DNA from: Arthrobacter sp. MYb23
GTDB taxonomy: Bacteria; Actinomycetota; Actinomycetes; Actinomycetales; Micrococcaceae
Reading direction: 5' to 3'
DNA length: 64,000 nt
Assembly (NCBI RefSeq): GCF_002979775.1
Contig: NZ_PCPR01000006.1
Location: 124,001-188,000, forward strand
Shown: piece after piece, positions 1 through 9,799 of the stretch
How the letters are laid out: each line of letters begins with the position of its first letter
Position numbering within the stretch: position 1 is the stretch's first letter
Made by a program: the position numbers and the translations under genes
Notes under the pieces: generated by a model
What the model was told of the DNA's origin: nothing
The model's input: only the letters and a program-made list of their open reading frames with translations
Databases searched by the model: none

Positions 1-156
1 TCCGCCAAGAAGACCGTCTCCACCCTTGGGGAGGGCACCATCTCCCTCGGTGCCCAGGACGGCAACGATCCCACGGCGTACACCGTCACCGATCGCGAAG
101 TTGTCCGGGCAGCCAAGGCGATAGTGAACGCACTCAATCTCGCAATGCCCAAGTAG
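1..156 (+). CDS. 3' end of an unidentified gene (partial)
   Basis: Frame 1 is open from the first base of the window to a TAG at 154-156 and gives the last 51 residues of a protein that starts outside the window. The tail contains GTISLGAQDG, then an acidic stretch and a final helix (VVRAAKAIVNALNLAMPK). A C-terminal GTI/DG loop followed by a helix is seen in flavodoxin/WrbA-like proteins, but the fragment is too short to assign. It runs on the same strand as the next gene, with about 145 bases between them, so it is probably a separate transcription unit. Confidence 0.5.
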   Translation, partial: SAKKTVSTLGEGTISLGAQDGNDPTAYTVTDREVVRAAKAIVNALNLAMPK

Positions 157-301
157 CCCCTGCCGTCCAGCTTCTGGACGGGCAAATTCCAGTGATCGCG
201 CATCGTAATGACCCTTTACGATTCCGCGGAACGCCGGGATGATGTAAGGATTCACCACCTCGGTGGAAAAGCCCCGGAAGCTACCTTCAGGAGTCCCAGC
301 G

Positions 302-3300
302 ATGCCGCTGCCCTCGCCGGTTTCACCGGCCGTCATGTCCCGTCCCACGCCTAGCGCAACCAGCACCCCAACCAAGGGCCACCCGGAGGTGGAATGTGGC
401 GTAGGAGCATGGGACAAACTGCTTTACGGAAATCACCGGTTCGTCATTAACGTCCAGGCGGAGCAAGGGCAAGGCCAGCCTGCGGGAGCAGCCCAAGCCC
501 ACAAGGTGGTCCTTCCATGGCGCCGGCAGGACGAGGACCCGGCAACCGTGGAGGTCATCGTCGTCTCGGAGAAGACCGGTACCAGGGTCCGCAACGTGAT
601 CGTTGAAGAGGCCACGAGGGAGTCCGGATCCCTCGTCTTCGAAGCGATCGACGGCCCGGGCATCTACTTCGTCTACTACCTGCCGTACGCCATGCTGGGC
701 AAACCCCACTATCCCCAAGCGCAGTACCTCCCGAGTCGTCCGTCCGCCGGGCCTGCCTGGGCCGCCGCCGTCGGGCGTTCAGCCTGGGCAAGTGGAGCGG
801 ACGCCGGGCTGCCCACCGCAAGAGTCCTCCGCTACGAGGCAGCAAGTGAGCGCGACTCCTTCGCTCCGATGAACTTCACCGCTCGCGCAGACGAGTTGGA
901 GCACTTCCGTTCGCTTCACGTCGGAGAGGCGTTCCTGGTGTTCCCTGAGGACCGGCTGAACCCTGTCTCCATGCACTCGGATCTGCCGGCGCACTGGGTG
1001 ATGGACGGCCCCTCGGACACCTTCCACGGGACTGCACAGGCTGGCGAGGACTATGTGGTCCAGCTGGGGCTCTACGCGCAGGAGGACATCAAGAGCCTCT
1101 CCGTCGATGTGGTCTCACCGACGGGCGGGCACTGCATTAACACTGATGGCGTGGATCGCCTGGGTAAGCCTTGGAACAGGGCACTGAACGTTCCCGCAGG
1201 CATGGTGCGGGCTTTGTTTGTGGTCCTTCCCATACCTGCGGACACTGCGGGGACCACGCACTCTGCGGTGGTCACCATCCATGCGGCGGGGGAGCCGCCG
1301 CGGAAGATCGAGGTCACCCTGGAGGTGTCTGCGGAAACGGATCAGGCACTCCTTGCGGGCGGTTTCGGCGATCCACGATTCCTTCGGCGCCTGGCATGGT
1401 TGGATTCGGACGTGGCCCAGAACGCGGAGCTCGTGGCCCCCTACACCGCCGTCTCACTGGATGAATCGAGCATGACGCTGGGGATATTGGGCAGATCCCT
1501 GCGGCTCGCGGAATCGGGACTTCCGGCGCAGGTGACGTCCACATTCACCGCCGCCGTGACCGCAACTGATGGCCCCGCCGTCGAGCTTCTGGACGTTCCT
1601 GTGCGCCTGGACATCGATGGCATCCACTGGCAGTACTCACCGGTGGTCTTCACGGTTCACGGTCCGGCACGGGTGCAGTGGCATTGTCACTGGACGGGCA
1701 CGAGGGACGGAAGGGCGGCGCTGTCCCTGGACCTGAACGGTGTGCTCGACGCCGATGGAACAGTGAGCTACCAGCTGCGGCTGAGTCCGGAGCAAACTCT
1801 GGAGGTGCCCGACGTCGGCCTTCACCTTGGGTACCGCAAGGCTGCTGTTCCGTTGGCCATGGGTTTGGGCGTTCCGGGTGGGCGGCGGCCGGAAACCGTG
1901 GACTGGACCTGGGACGTTGCCACCAAGAACCAGGATGCGCTGTGGCTCGGTGGGGTGAACGCAGGGATGCAGCTGTCCTTGCGGGATGAACGGTACCAGA
2001 GGCCACTGAATACCAACTTCTACCGGGAAAAGCCGCTGGTGGAACCGGGATCGTGGGCTAACCGCCAGGAGGCCGGCGGCGAAAGCACCGTCCGGGGCGG
2101 CGTTGCGCTGCGGACAAAGGAGGACACGGTCACGCTGCATGCCTTCAGCGGTGCCCGCACCCTCACCGCGGGCGAGCCGCTCGACTTCACTGTGCGATTC
2201 CTGCTGACGCCTTTCAAGCCGATTGAACCCGGGAAGCACCTGTCCAAGCGCTACTTCCATGAGCCGGCTGACCCGGAAAGCATCGCCGCCATGGGAGCCA
2301 CCGTGGTCAACGTTCACCACGCAACAGCGCCCGCGCCATACATCAACGATCCCCTTCTCACGGAAGGCTCCTTGAGGGAGTACGTAGCAGGGTGCCATCG
2401 AAGCGGACTCAAAGCCAAGATCTACAACACCGTCCGGGAGCTCACCTTCCATAGTCCGGAGTTGCTGCCGCTGCTGCAACTGGACCACGAGATTTTCAGT
2501 GACGGTCCTGGGGCGGGGCACATCTGGCTGCAGGAGCATGCCGGGAGAGGCTACGTGTCCGCGTGGTTCGCGCCGAACGTTGAGGACATCGCGGTGGTGA
2601 CAACAGGCGAGTCGAGGTGGGAGAACTTCTACGTGCGCAGCCTGCAGGAGCTGGCCAGGGGCGAGGACGGTGTCGATGGCATCTATCTGGACGACATCGC
2701 TTATGACCGGCATGCCATGGTGCGGGTCCGCAAGGTTCTTGAGCGGGCTTGTGCGGCGCGCGGAGTGGACGGCCCTGAGATCGACCTTCACTCGGCAAAC
2801 CAGTTCACTGCCCACGACGGGTACGCGTCATCGGCCAATTTGTACATGGAGCAGCTGCCCTATGTGGACAGGCTGTGGCTGGGGGAGTACTTCGATTACG
2901 ACACCACCGATCCCGACTATTGGCTGGTGGAGTTGTCCGGCATCCCGTTCGGACTGATGGGCGAAATGCTGGAAGGCGGAGGCAACCCTTGGCGCGGCAT
3001 GGTGTTCGGCATGACCGGCAGGGCACCCGCCGTGGACAACCGCCCACTCTGGGAATTCTGGGCAGCCAATGGCCTGGAGCATGCACGGATGCAAGGGTTT
3101 TGGGACCCGCAGGCACCCGTGCGGACCAGCCACCCGGATGTCCTGGCAACCACATGGCTCACAGAGCACGGAATGGTTGTAGCGCTGGCATCATGGGCCG
3201 AGCACACTGAGGAAGTGACGTTGATCTTCGATCCTGCTGCCGCCACCGGCGCCCCCAAGGACGCCTCAATAACAGCCCCTGCTATCCGAGGCTTCCAATC

Positions 3301-3376
3301 AGCTGAGAGCCATGCGCCGGGCGCCCCACTAACCATCGAGCCGCAGCGCGGCCTCCTTCTTGTGATCGGAAACTGA
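302..3376 (+). CDS. putative cytosolic glycoside hydrolase, DUF6067/GH123-like
   Basis: Protein of about 1024 residues with N-terminal beta-rich modules and a C-terminal TIM-barrel-like part. The barrel carries barrel-strand motifs typical of glycoside hydrolases: GATVVNVHHA, then DGIYLDDIAYDR, EIDLHSANQF and LWLGEYFDYD, followed by a short beta domain (VVALASWAEHTEEVTLIFD). These match the DUF6067 (GH123-like) proteins by eye; the acidic pair in YLDD is a candidate catalytic site. No signal peptide is visible, so it should act in the cytosol on imported sugars. The ATG at 302 is preferred over the in-frame GTG at 263 because AGGAG lies 8 bases before it. The stop is one base from the GTG of the DUF5107 gene, so the two are translationally close. 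The substrate is not known; galactan-derived oligosaccharide is inferred from context. Confidence 0.65.
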   Translation: MPLPSPVSPAVMSRPTPSATSTPTKGHPEVECGVGAWDKLLYGNHRFVINVQAEQGQGQPAGAAQAHKVVLPWRRQDEDPATVEVIVVSEKTGTRVRNVIVEEATRESGSLVFEAIDGPGIYFVYYLPYAMLGKPHYPQAQYLPSRPSAGPAWAAAVGRSAWASGADAGLPTARVLRYEAASERDSFAPMNFTARADELEHFRSLHVGEAFLVFPEDRLNPVSMHSDLPAHWVMDGPSDTFHGTAQAGEDYVVQLGLYAQEDIKSLSVDVVSPTGGHCINTDGVDRLGKPWNRALNVPAGMVRALFVVLPIPADTAGTTHSAVVTIHAAGEPPRKIEVTLEVSAETDQALLAGGFGDPRFLRRLAWLDSDVAQNAELVAPYTAVSLDESSMTLGILGRSLRLAESGLPAQVTSTFTAAVTATDGPAVELLDVPVRLDIDGIHWQYSPVVFTVHGPARVQWHCHWTGTRDGRAALSLDLNGVLDADGTVSYQLRLSPEQTLEVPDVGLHLGYRKAAVPLAMGLGVPGGRRPETVDWTWDVATKNQDALWLGGVNAGMQLSLRDERYQRPLNTNFYREKPLVEPGSWANRQEAGGESTVRGGVALRTKEDTVTLHAFSGARTLTAGEPLDFTVRFLLTPFKPIEPGKHLSKRYFHEPADPESIAAMGATVVNVHHATAPAPYINDPLLTEGSLREYVAGCHRSGLKAKIYNTVRELTFHSPELLPLLQLDHEIFSDGPGAGHIWLQEHAGRGYVSAWFAPNVEDIAVVTTGESRWENFYVRSLQELARGEDGVDGIYLDDIAYDRHAMVRVRKVLERACAARGVDGPEIDLHSANQFTAHDGYASSANLYMEQLPYVDRLWLGEYFDYDTTDPDYWLVELSGIPFGLMGEMLEGGGNPWRGMVFGMTGRAPAVDNRPLWEFWAANGLEHARMQGFWDPQAPVRTSHPDVLATTWLTEHGMVVALASWAEHTEEVTLIFDPAAATGAPKDASITAPAIRGFQSAESHAPGAPLTIEPQRGLLLVIGN

Positions 3377-3377
3377 C

Positions 3378-5315
3378 GTGGCAGACACAGCAACCTCCAA
3401 CCTCACCGTCACCACCATCTCCCTGACCATGGCGGAGCTCGGCCCCTTGAACCCCCTGCCGGTAGTCGCGGCCGAGCTCGACCAGCCCTACACGGTGGGC
3501 GAAGGCGTCCCGGACGAACTCCAGGCATCGGCCCGGTACGGGGTGGTTCCCAATGTCTACCCGTATCTGATGCAGGACGGCTACAGCCGCGAGGCGGCAC
3601 CCAGGGAACTTCCCGCCGTCGTGCTTGAAAACAGCAAACTCAGGGTGACGGTCATCCCGTCGCTGGGCGGCCGCATCTGGGAACTGTTCGATAAAGCGAC
3701 GGGCAAGCAGCTCCTCCACACCCACGATTCCCCCCAACTGGCCAACATCGCGCTGCGCAAGGCGTGGTTCGCGGGCGGGCTGGAGTGGAACATCGGAACC
3801 CGCGGGCACTCGCCCACCAGTTGCGATCCACTGCACACGGCCATCGTGCATACGCCGGACGGCAAGCACATCCTGCGTATGTGGGAATTTGAAAGGCTGC
3901 GCGAGGTGGTGTTCCAGGTGGACATGTGGCTGCCTGAGGACTCGCCTGTGGTGTTCGCGGCGGTGCGGATCCGCAACCCCAACCATCACGACGTCCCCAT
4001 GTATTGGTGGAGCAACGCGGCCATCCCGGAGACCGAGCGGACCCGGGTGATCGCCCCGGCAGAGGAGGCCTTTGGCAGCGACTACGCCACGGACATCACC
4101 CGCGTCACACCCACCCGGCATGAAGGCTACGACGGCACCTGGCCGGTCAACAGCCCGCACGCGGCCGACTTCTTCTTCGACATCGACCCCTCCGAACGCC
4201 GGTGGGTTGTAGCAGCGGACGACGACGGCGACGGGCTGGCGATGCTGTCCACGGGACTCCTGCGGGGAAAGAAGCTCTTCGTGTGGGGCCAAGGCCAGGG
4301 CGGTAAACGCTGGCAGGAATGGCTGAGTCCCGGAGCTGGACCGTACGCGGAGATTCAGGCCGGCCTTGCGCAAACGCAGTTTGAACACCTGGTGATGCCC
4401 GCGGGTGCAGAGTGGGCGTGGGTTGAGGCCTACGGCAATGGGCACCTGGACCGGGACAACTCGCACGGGACCGACTGGGACGCCGCTGTAGCCCACGCCG
4501 GTGAGCGCCTGGAGCAACTCTTGCCGCACGAGGAACTGGAGGCCATGCTGCCTGGAGCCATCCGCGATGCTGACATCCCGCCGTCGAAAATCCTCGTCCA
4601 AGGCAGCGGCTGGGGTGCTCTTGAGCGGGCCCGGCGGCACAAAAACGGGAAGGCCTGGGTGGATGAGAGCGGAACCCCGTTCGGGGACGGGAGCGTCACC
4701 GCGGAACAGGCGCCATGGCTCGCGCTGCTGCAGGGAACAGCGTTCGACGGCGCGTCCAGTTTCGTAGCAGGGGCGGACTGGGAGGACGTGCTGGCAGGAC
4801 AGGAAAGCCCGGAGGGTCAATTCCATCTGGCCACGATGAAGCATGCCCGGCAGGACCTGGAGGGCGCGACGTCCGGATACCGGCACGTGCTGGCCGCGGC
4901 GGATGCCAGGCCGGGAACAAAGGCCTTGGCACATCGCGGCTTGGGCCTTGCCTTGCTCGCGGCCGGGCAGGACGCCAAAGGACTCGCTCAGCTCCGGGCA
5001 GGCGTGGAAGCTGACCCCTGCAACGCAGCCTTGCTCATGGAGGCCATCACACTGAGCATCCGGCACGGGGACCCGGGCATGGCGCTGGAACTGAACCACG
5101 CGGCACCCAGGGAGGGCGCCGGCGTCGGACGTCTGACGTTCCTCAGGGCGCTGGCGCTCGCAAGGACCGGGAACTCCGCCGCAGCGGCCGCGATCCTGCG
5201 CGGGGGCGTGGAAATTCCGGACCTCCGCGAGGGGGAGGACGCGATATCCGCGCTGTGGCAGGAAGTGTGCCCGGGAGAGCCGGTGCCGGCGGCGTACCAA
5301 TTCGGGATGCATTAG
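3378..5315 (+). CDS. DUF5107 domain protein with TPR-like tail
   Basis: A 645-residue protein. Residues about 60-350 form a galactose-mutarotase-like beta-sandwich (DUF5107), with motifs such as VTVIPSLGGRIWELFD, GGLEWNIGTRGHSP and MYWWSNAAIPE. Residues about 480-630 are alpha-helical repeats resembling TPRs (SGYRHVLAAADARPGTKALA and similar units). DUF5107/TPR proteins commonly sit beside glycoside hydrolases in sugar-use loci; their reaction is not established, although the fold suggests binding or epimerising a sugar. There is no signal peptide. It starts with GTG one base after the upstream glycosidase stop, so the two form a unit. The gene ends 20 bases before a large inverted repeat. 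Confidence 0.85.
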   Translation: MADTATSNLTVTTISLTMAELGPLNPLPVVAAELDQPYTVGEGVPDELQASARYGVVPNVYPYLMQDGYSREAAPRELPAVVLENSKLRVTVIPSLGGRIWELFDKATGKQLLHTHDSPQLANIALRKAWFAGGLEWNIGTRGHSPTSCDPLHTAIVHTPDGKHILRMWEFERLREVVFQVDMWLPEDSPVVFAAVRIRNPNHHDVPMYWWSNAAIPETERTRVIAPAEEAFGSDYATDITRVTPTRHEGYDGTWPVNSPHAADFFFDIDPSERRWVVAADDDGDGLAMLSTGLLRGKKLFVWGQGQGGKRWQEWLSPGAGPYAEIQAGLAQTQFEHLVMPAGAEWAWVEAYGNGHLDRDNSHGTDWDAAVAHAGERLEQLLPHEELEAMLPGAIRDADIPPSKILVQGSGWGALERARRHKNGKAWVDESGTPFGDGSVTAEQAPWLALLQGTAFDGASSFVAGADWEDVLAGQESPEGQFHLATMKHARQDLEGATSGYRHVLAAADARPGTKALAHRGLGLALLAAGQDAKGLAQLRAGVEADPCNAALLMEAITLSIRHGDPGMALELNHAAPREGAGVGRLTFLRALALARTGNSAAAAAILRGGVEIPDLREGEDAISALWQEVCPGEPVPAAYQFGMH

Positions 5316-5335
5316 TCCGTTCGAGGGATAAAAAA

Positions 5336-5378
5336 CCCCGGGATAGTGCGTTTCGGAGGGGAATGCGCTATCCCCGGG
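5336..5378. terminator. large inverted repeat with U-tract on the minus side
   Basis: Arms 5336-5350 and 5364-5378 pair over about 14 positions, with one mismatch and one G-T pair, around a 13-base loop. A run of six A residues precedes it on the plus strand (5330-5335), so the U-tract of an intrinsic terminator would be made by minus-strand transcription. On the plus strand it is a hairpin without a T run, closing the DUF5107 unit. Confidence 0.6.
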
Positions 5379-5419
5379 TGTCATCTGTTGGACATCTGAA
5401 GGTCAATAAAAATCAACCC

Positions 5420-5480
5420 TTGACGGGTGATGTGTGTCACTGTATGTTTACGTAAACCTCTTCTATGTTCACGTAAACAT
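5420..5480 (+). promoter_or_regulatory. promoter with two LacI-type operators before the GH30-GH43 gene
   Basis: A -35-like TTGACG at 5420-5425 is followed after 17 bases by TATGTT at 5443-5448. Operator 1 is ATGTTTACGTAAACCT (5444-5459) and sits on the -10. Operator 2 is ATGTTCACGTAAACAT (5465-5480), centred 21 bases downstream, two helical turns away. Both are near-perfect palindromes with the central CG typical of LacI/GalR-family sites. The same sequence recurs before the two ABC transporters, so the two LacI proteins encoded at 15-17.5 kb are the obvious repressors (inference). Confidence 0.85.
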
Positions 5481-5500
5481 GAACGGATTGGATTTAGACA

Positions 5501-8500
5501 ATGTTGTCGAGCTCGCACGCATCGTCGCGTCATCGTTTAGTCGCGGCCCTAGCTGCTTCAACCCTCGCCCTGGGCACCCTGCCACTACTAGCCTCGCCAG
5601 CCTCCGCTGCTGAGGATCTTGTCCTGACCCCCAACCCCGCACAGGCCGGGCCGTCGTTCAAAGGCTGGGGCACCAGCCTGGTCTGGATGGCCAACGCCAC
5701 AGGCCAGTACCCGGAAGCCATCCGGAACGATCTGATTGACAAGGTCTTCGGTGACGACGGCCTGAACCTGAACATCGCCCGCTACAACGTGGGTGGCGGC
5801 AACGCCACTGACATCCCCGACTACCTCCGTCCGGGTGGCGCCGTTCCCGGCTGGTGGAACCCGAATACGGGCCTCTCTGACCAGGCCGGGCCGATCACCA
5901 CCAACTATGCTGACCGGGACCGTTTCCTGGCCGCCTGGACCGGCGAGAACGACTCCGACTACAACCTCGACGCCGATGCCTCCCAGCGAGCCTGGATCGC
6001 GGCCATCAAGGACAAAGTCACCACGTGGGAGGCCTTCAGCAACTCCCCGCCCTACTTCATGACCGAAAGCGGCTACGTCAGTGGCGGTACGGACCCCAAC
6101 GCCGACCAGATCAAGCCCGCCGCCATCGATAAGTTCGTCAATTACGTCAAGAAGGTAGCTGAGCACGTCGAAGAAACTGAGGGCATCAGTTTCGACACGA
6201 TCAACCCCCTCAACGAACCCAACACGAACTACTGGAAGACCACCTTCGGTGGCAACGGACTGCCCAACGGGGGAGGCCAAGAGGGTGCTCACGCAGGCCC
6301 CGCCCTGCAGTCCCAAGTGCTGACCGCCATGGCTGCCGAGCTCGCCGAGCCCGGCACCACCACTGAGGCCAAGGTCTCCGGTCCGGATGAGACGTCGCCG
6401 AGCCGCTTCCTGGAAGATTGGAACGGCTGGACTCCGGAAACCAAAGAGGCTGTCAGCCAGCTGAACGTCCACACCTACTCCACTGGCGACCGCCTCGCGG
6501 TTCGCGACATCGCCAAGGCAACAGACAAGCCGCTGTCCATGAGCGAAGTGGAAGGCAACTGGGGCGGTGACTCCTGGAATCCGGAAAGCATCGAAAACGG
6601 TCTGGGCATGGCCACCCGCATTACCGATGACCTCCGTGAGCTCGATCCTGAGTCCTGGGTGCTGTGGCAGCCGGTCGAAGACCTCTACAACATGGAACTG
6701 GGCGAGAAGAAGAACTGGGGATCCGTCTTCATCGACTTCGACTGCAACGCCGACGGCGACTCCGTGCGGCGTTTGGCTGCAGGCGCCGCAGATCCTTCGT
6801 GCCGCACCGCGGTGAACTCGAAGTACAACACCATCCGCAACTTCACCCACTACATCGCACCGGGTGACCGGATCATTCCCACCAGCGACGGCAAGACCAC
6901 ATCTGCGCTGAAGGCTGATGGTTCCGGCCTGTCGATGGTGCACACCAACGATTCCGATCAGGCCAAGACCATCAAGGTGGACTTGTCCAAGTTCGCAACG
7001 ATCGCCGCCGGTGCAACGGTTACCCCGGTGGTGACCACCCAGTCTCCGTCCGGCGACCCAACGGCCAACGCACTTGTCAGTGGCACCGCCGTGGCAGTCG
7101 ACGCCGGAACGCGCTCGGCGACGCTGACTGTTCCTGCCAAGTCCGTCACCACCTTCGTGGTGAACGGAGCATCCGGCATCGCAGCCGATGCGCCGGCGGT
7201 ACAGGATGGACAGTCCTACAGCTTCGTTGGAGTTCAGAGTGGCCGCGCAGTTTCGGCTTCGGACGGATCTCCCAAGACGGTGCTCTCTGATTCGGTGGCT
7301 GGCGGCAACCAGGTGTGGAAGGCAACCCTCATCGCTGATGAAGACGGCACCACCCGTGACCGTTTTGTCCTGAGGCTCGCCGATGGCCGTGCTTTGGCCG
7401 CAGATTCCAATGGCACCACGCTGCGCACCATCACCGATGAGGAAGCCCGCACGGATAGCTCGGCGCAGTGGTTGTTCAGCACCACGGACGGTACCTCGTT
7501 CAGCCTCCTGAATGCTGGCGTTCACCAGGTCCTGGACGTCTCGAACCAGTCCACGCATGAAGGTGCTTGGATTGGGTTGTGGACCTCCAACGGTGGGGCC
7601 AACCAGGCCTTCACCCTCCGGAACGCCAGTGAGGGCACCGGCTACAACAGCTTCCGGCCCGGCCAGGACTGGCGGGATAACAACGGAAACCTCATCCAAG
7701 CCCACGGTGGTCAGGTGGTCACGTCCAAGGATTCCGCCGGCAAGACCATCTACTACCTGTACGGCGAAGACCGTACCAACGGCTACCACTCGGCACCGGG
7801 CGTGCATGGTTACAGCTCCTACGATCTCTACAACTGGAAGGACGAGGGAGTTGCGCTGAAGACGTTGTCCTCACGCGGGCAAATCGACTCGGATCCGTAC
7901 TTCCAGAACCTGTACTCGGGCTACACCACGGAGCAGAAGGACGCCGTCTACCGTGACCTCGGTACGGTTCCTGTAAATGGCCAGACCCCGCCGATCCTTG
8001 AGCGGCCCAAGGTCATCTACAACGCTGCCACCAACAAGTGGGTCATGTGGGTGCACGCTGACGGACCGTCGTCGTGGTCTACCGCTCAGTACGCCAAAGC
8101 CAACGCAGGCGTAGCAATCTCCGATTCGCCCTTCGGGCCGTTCCGGTACATCGACAGCTACCGCCTTCACAAGGCAGCGGCCGGCGATCCCACCAACAAG
8201 GCTCCGAATAACCCGGGCATGGCCAGGGACATGAACCTCTTCGTGGATGACGACGGCACGGGCTACATCATCTACTCCAGCGAAGAAAACGCCACCATGT
8301 TCATCTCCAAGCTCAACGCTGACTACACCTACTTGTCCGCCTCGCCGGACACCGCGGTGGAGGGTGTGGACTTCCGGCGGGCCTTCGTCAACCAGTCCCG
8401 CGAATCACCGGCCATCATGAAATACAACGGCCGCTACTTCATCATCTCTTCGGGAACCACTGGTTGGTCGCCCAACCCGTCACGGTACGGCACGGCCACC

Positions 8501-9793
8501 AGCATTCTGGGGGAGTGGACCGACAAGGGAGATCCGTTCAGCAGTGACGTGTCCTGGAACTCCAACAACTCCCAGCCGTCCTCGGTGATCCCCGTAGACC
8601 CGGCTAACGGCAAGTTCATCTACATGGGTGACCGCTGGAACGGCGGATCGGACCAGGCCCTGGCCACCGCACCCATGGTGTGGATGCCTATCCAGATGGG
8701 CGAAGGCGGCAAGACCCTGGCAGTGAAGGCACCGTCCGAGTGGAAACTTGAGGACCTTGACGCGAACGCTGCATGGGACGTCGCCGGTGTTCCTGCCAGC
8801 CTGGCTGTGGGCTCAACCTTCAGTGTGAACTCCGTGACGGTCACCCAGAACGGGCAGAGCTCCACCCAGCCGGTGACCTGGCAGGTCAGTGGCAACACGA
8901 ACACCGTGGGCGTCATTACTGCCACGGGCACGCTTCCCGGCTTCGGGAACCGGACGTTCACCCGGACCATCCCGGTGGTTCCGGAGGGTGTTCAGTACGC
9001 AGTGAACGCCGGTGGGCAGCAGACCGCTGACTGGACCGCCTTGATGGCAGCGGCAGCCCAGGACGGTCCTGTCCTGAACAGCGCAGCGGACCAGCCGTTC
9101 GGTGCTGACCCGGTCACGGGCAAGAGCTGGGGTTATGAAAGTGAAGGCAGCGGCGTGACAGGCACCGCTGATGACAACATATTCACCACCCTCCGTTATG
9201 CAGCAGCTGGCCGGGACCTGAGCTACAAGTTCAATAATCTGGCTCCGGGTACCTACACGGTTTACGCCGGATACTACGATCCGTGGGCCCAGTGGGATGA
9301 CCGCGGAGCGAAGGTCACCGTCAACGGTGCCGTGGTTGAGGCTGATCACGACTACAGCGGCGACTACCAGTCCGCGGCCTACCAGAACGTCACGGTAGGA
9401 ACGGACGGGAAGCTGACCTTCTCACTGAGCCCCACCCGGGGCCCGGATGTGCAGTTGAGCTGGCTGATGATCGCCAACCCGGTGCTCACCGAGACCGCAC
9501 CGCAGTTGAAGGTCACCGCAGTGGCAAGCACCAAGTGTGTTGCCGGCAAGGTCACCGTGACTGCGCAGCTGACGAACAACGACACGAAGTCGGTTCAGGC
9601 CACCTTCACCTCGGCATACGGAACCAAGACCTTCGCTGAGGTCAAGCCGGGCAAGAACGCGCTCCACGCCTTCAGCACCCGTGCTGCTTCGGTACCAGCA
9701 GGCACCGTGGCCGTTGAAGCCAAGGCCACAGTGAACGGACAAGCCGTGACAGTGACAGCGAACGCCGCCTACAACGCAGCATCCTGCAACTAA
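5501..9793 (+). CDS. secreted GH30-GH43 (subfamily 24-like) galactan-degrading multidomain enzyme
   Basis: A 1430-residue secreted protein. The signal peptide spans residues 1-36, with cleavage after ASPASA. A GH30 domain spans about 38-450, with the acid/base in LNEPN (E239) and the likely nucleophile in SMSEVEG (E349). A ricin-like trefoil lies at about 564-710. A GH43 domain at about 715-1065 has QAHGGQVV, YYLYGEDRTNG, GYSSYDLYNW and RPKVIYN, as in subfamily 24 exo-beta-1,3-galactanases. Then come a Big_4-like domain (about 1090-1165), a galactose-binding/malectin-like domain (about 1190-1325) and a C-terminal beta domain. GH30 members with this N-terminus include endo-beta-1,6-galactanases, so the two modules could cut side chains and backbone of type II arabinogalactan (inference). 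There is no LPXTG or membrane anchor. Two LacI-type operators precede it, and WxL/DUF916 genes follow. Confidence 0.88.
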   Translation: MLSSSHASSRHRLVAALAASTLALGTLPLLASPASAAEDLVLTPNPAQAGPSFKGWGTSLVWMANATGQYPEAIRNDLIDKVFGDDGLNLNIARYNVGGGNATDIPDYLRPGGAVPGWWNPNTGLSDQAGPITTNYADRDRFLAAWTGENDSDYNLDADASQRAWIAAIKDKVTTWEAFSNSPPYFMTESGYVSGGTDPNADQIKPAAIDKFVNYVKKVAEHVEETEGISFDTINPLNEPNTNYWKTTFGGNGLPNGGGQEGAHAGPALQSQVLTAMAAELAEPGTTTEAKVSGPDETSPSRFLEDWNGWTPETKEAVSQLNVHTYSTGDRLAVRDIAKATDKPLSMSEVEGNWGGDSWNPESIENGLGMATRITDDLRELDPESWVLWQPVEDLYNMELGEKKNWGSVFIDFDCNADGDSVRRLAAGAADPSCRTAVNSKYNTIRNFTHYIAPGDRIIPTSDGKTTSALKADGSGLSMVHTNDSDQAKTIKVDLSKFATIAAGATVTPVVTTQSPSGDPTANALVSGTAVAVDAGTRSATLTVPAKSVTTFVVNGASGIAADAPAVQDGQSYSFVGVQSGRAVSASDGSPKTVLSDSVAGGNQVWKATLIADEDGTTRDRFVLRLADGRALAADSNGTTLRTITDEEARTDSSAQWLFSTTDGTSFSLLNAGVHQVLDVSNQSTHEGAWIGLWTSNGGANQAFTLRNASEGTGYNSFRPGQDWRDNNGNLIQAHGGQVVTSKDSAGKTIYYLYGEDRTNGYHSAPGVHGYSSYDLYNWKDEGVALKTLSSRGQIDSDPYFQNLYSGYTTEQKDAVYRDLGTVPVNGQTPPILERPKVIYNAATNKWVMWVHADGPSSWSTAQYAKANAGVAISDSPFGPFRYIDSYRLHKAAAGDPTNKAPNNPGMARDMNLFVDDDGTGYIIYSSEENATMFISKLNADYTYLSASPDTAVEGVDFRRAFVNQSRESPAIMKYNGRYFIISSGTTGWSPNPSRYGTATSILGEWTDKGDPFSSDVSWNSNNSQPSSVIPVDPANGKFIYMGDRWNGGSDQALATAPMVWMPIQMGEGGKTLAVKAPSEWKLEDLDANAAWDVAGVPASLAVGSTFSVNSVTVTQNGQSSTQPVTWQVSGNTNTVGVITATGTLPGFGNRTFTRTIPVVPEGVQYAVNAGGQQTADWTALMAAAAQDGPVLNSAADQPFGADPVTGKSWGYESEGSGVTGTADDNIFTTLRYAAAGRDLSYKFNNLAPGTYTVYAGYYDPWAQWDDRGAKVTVNGAVVEADHDYSGDYQSAAYQNVTVGTDGKLTFSLSPTRGPDVQLSWLMIANPVLTETAPQLKVTAVASTKCVAGKVTVTAQLTNNDTKSVQATFTSAYGTKTFAEVKPGKNALHAFSTRAASVPAGTVAVEAKATVNGQAVTVTANAAYNAASCN

Positions 9794-9799
9794 TCTGAC

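Noticed and set aside
3282..5384. 700-codon open frame on the minus strand
   Set aside because: It is antisense to the DUF5107 gene, with low-complexity translation and no family motif.
5588..7807. 739-codon open frame on the minus strand
   Set aside because: It lies wholly inside the GH30-GH43 gene, has no recognisable domain and is a codon-bias shadow in high-GC DNA.
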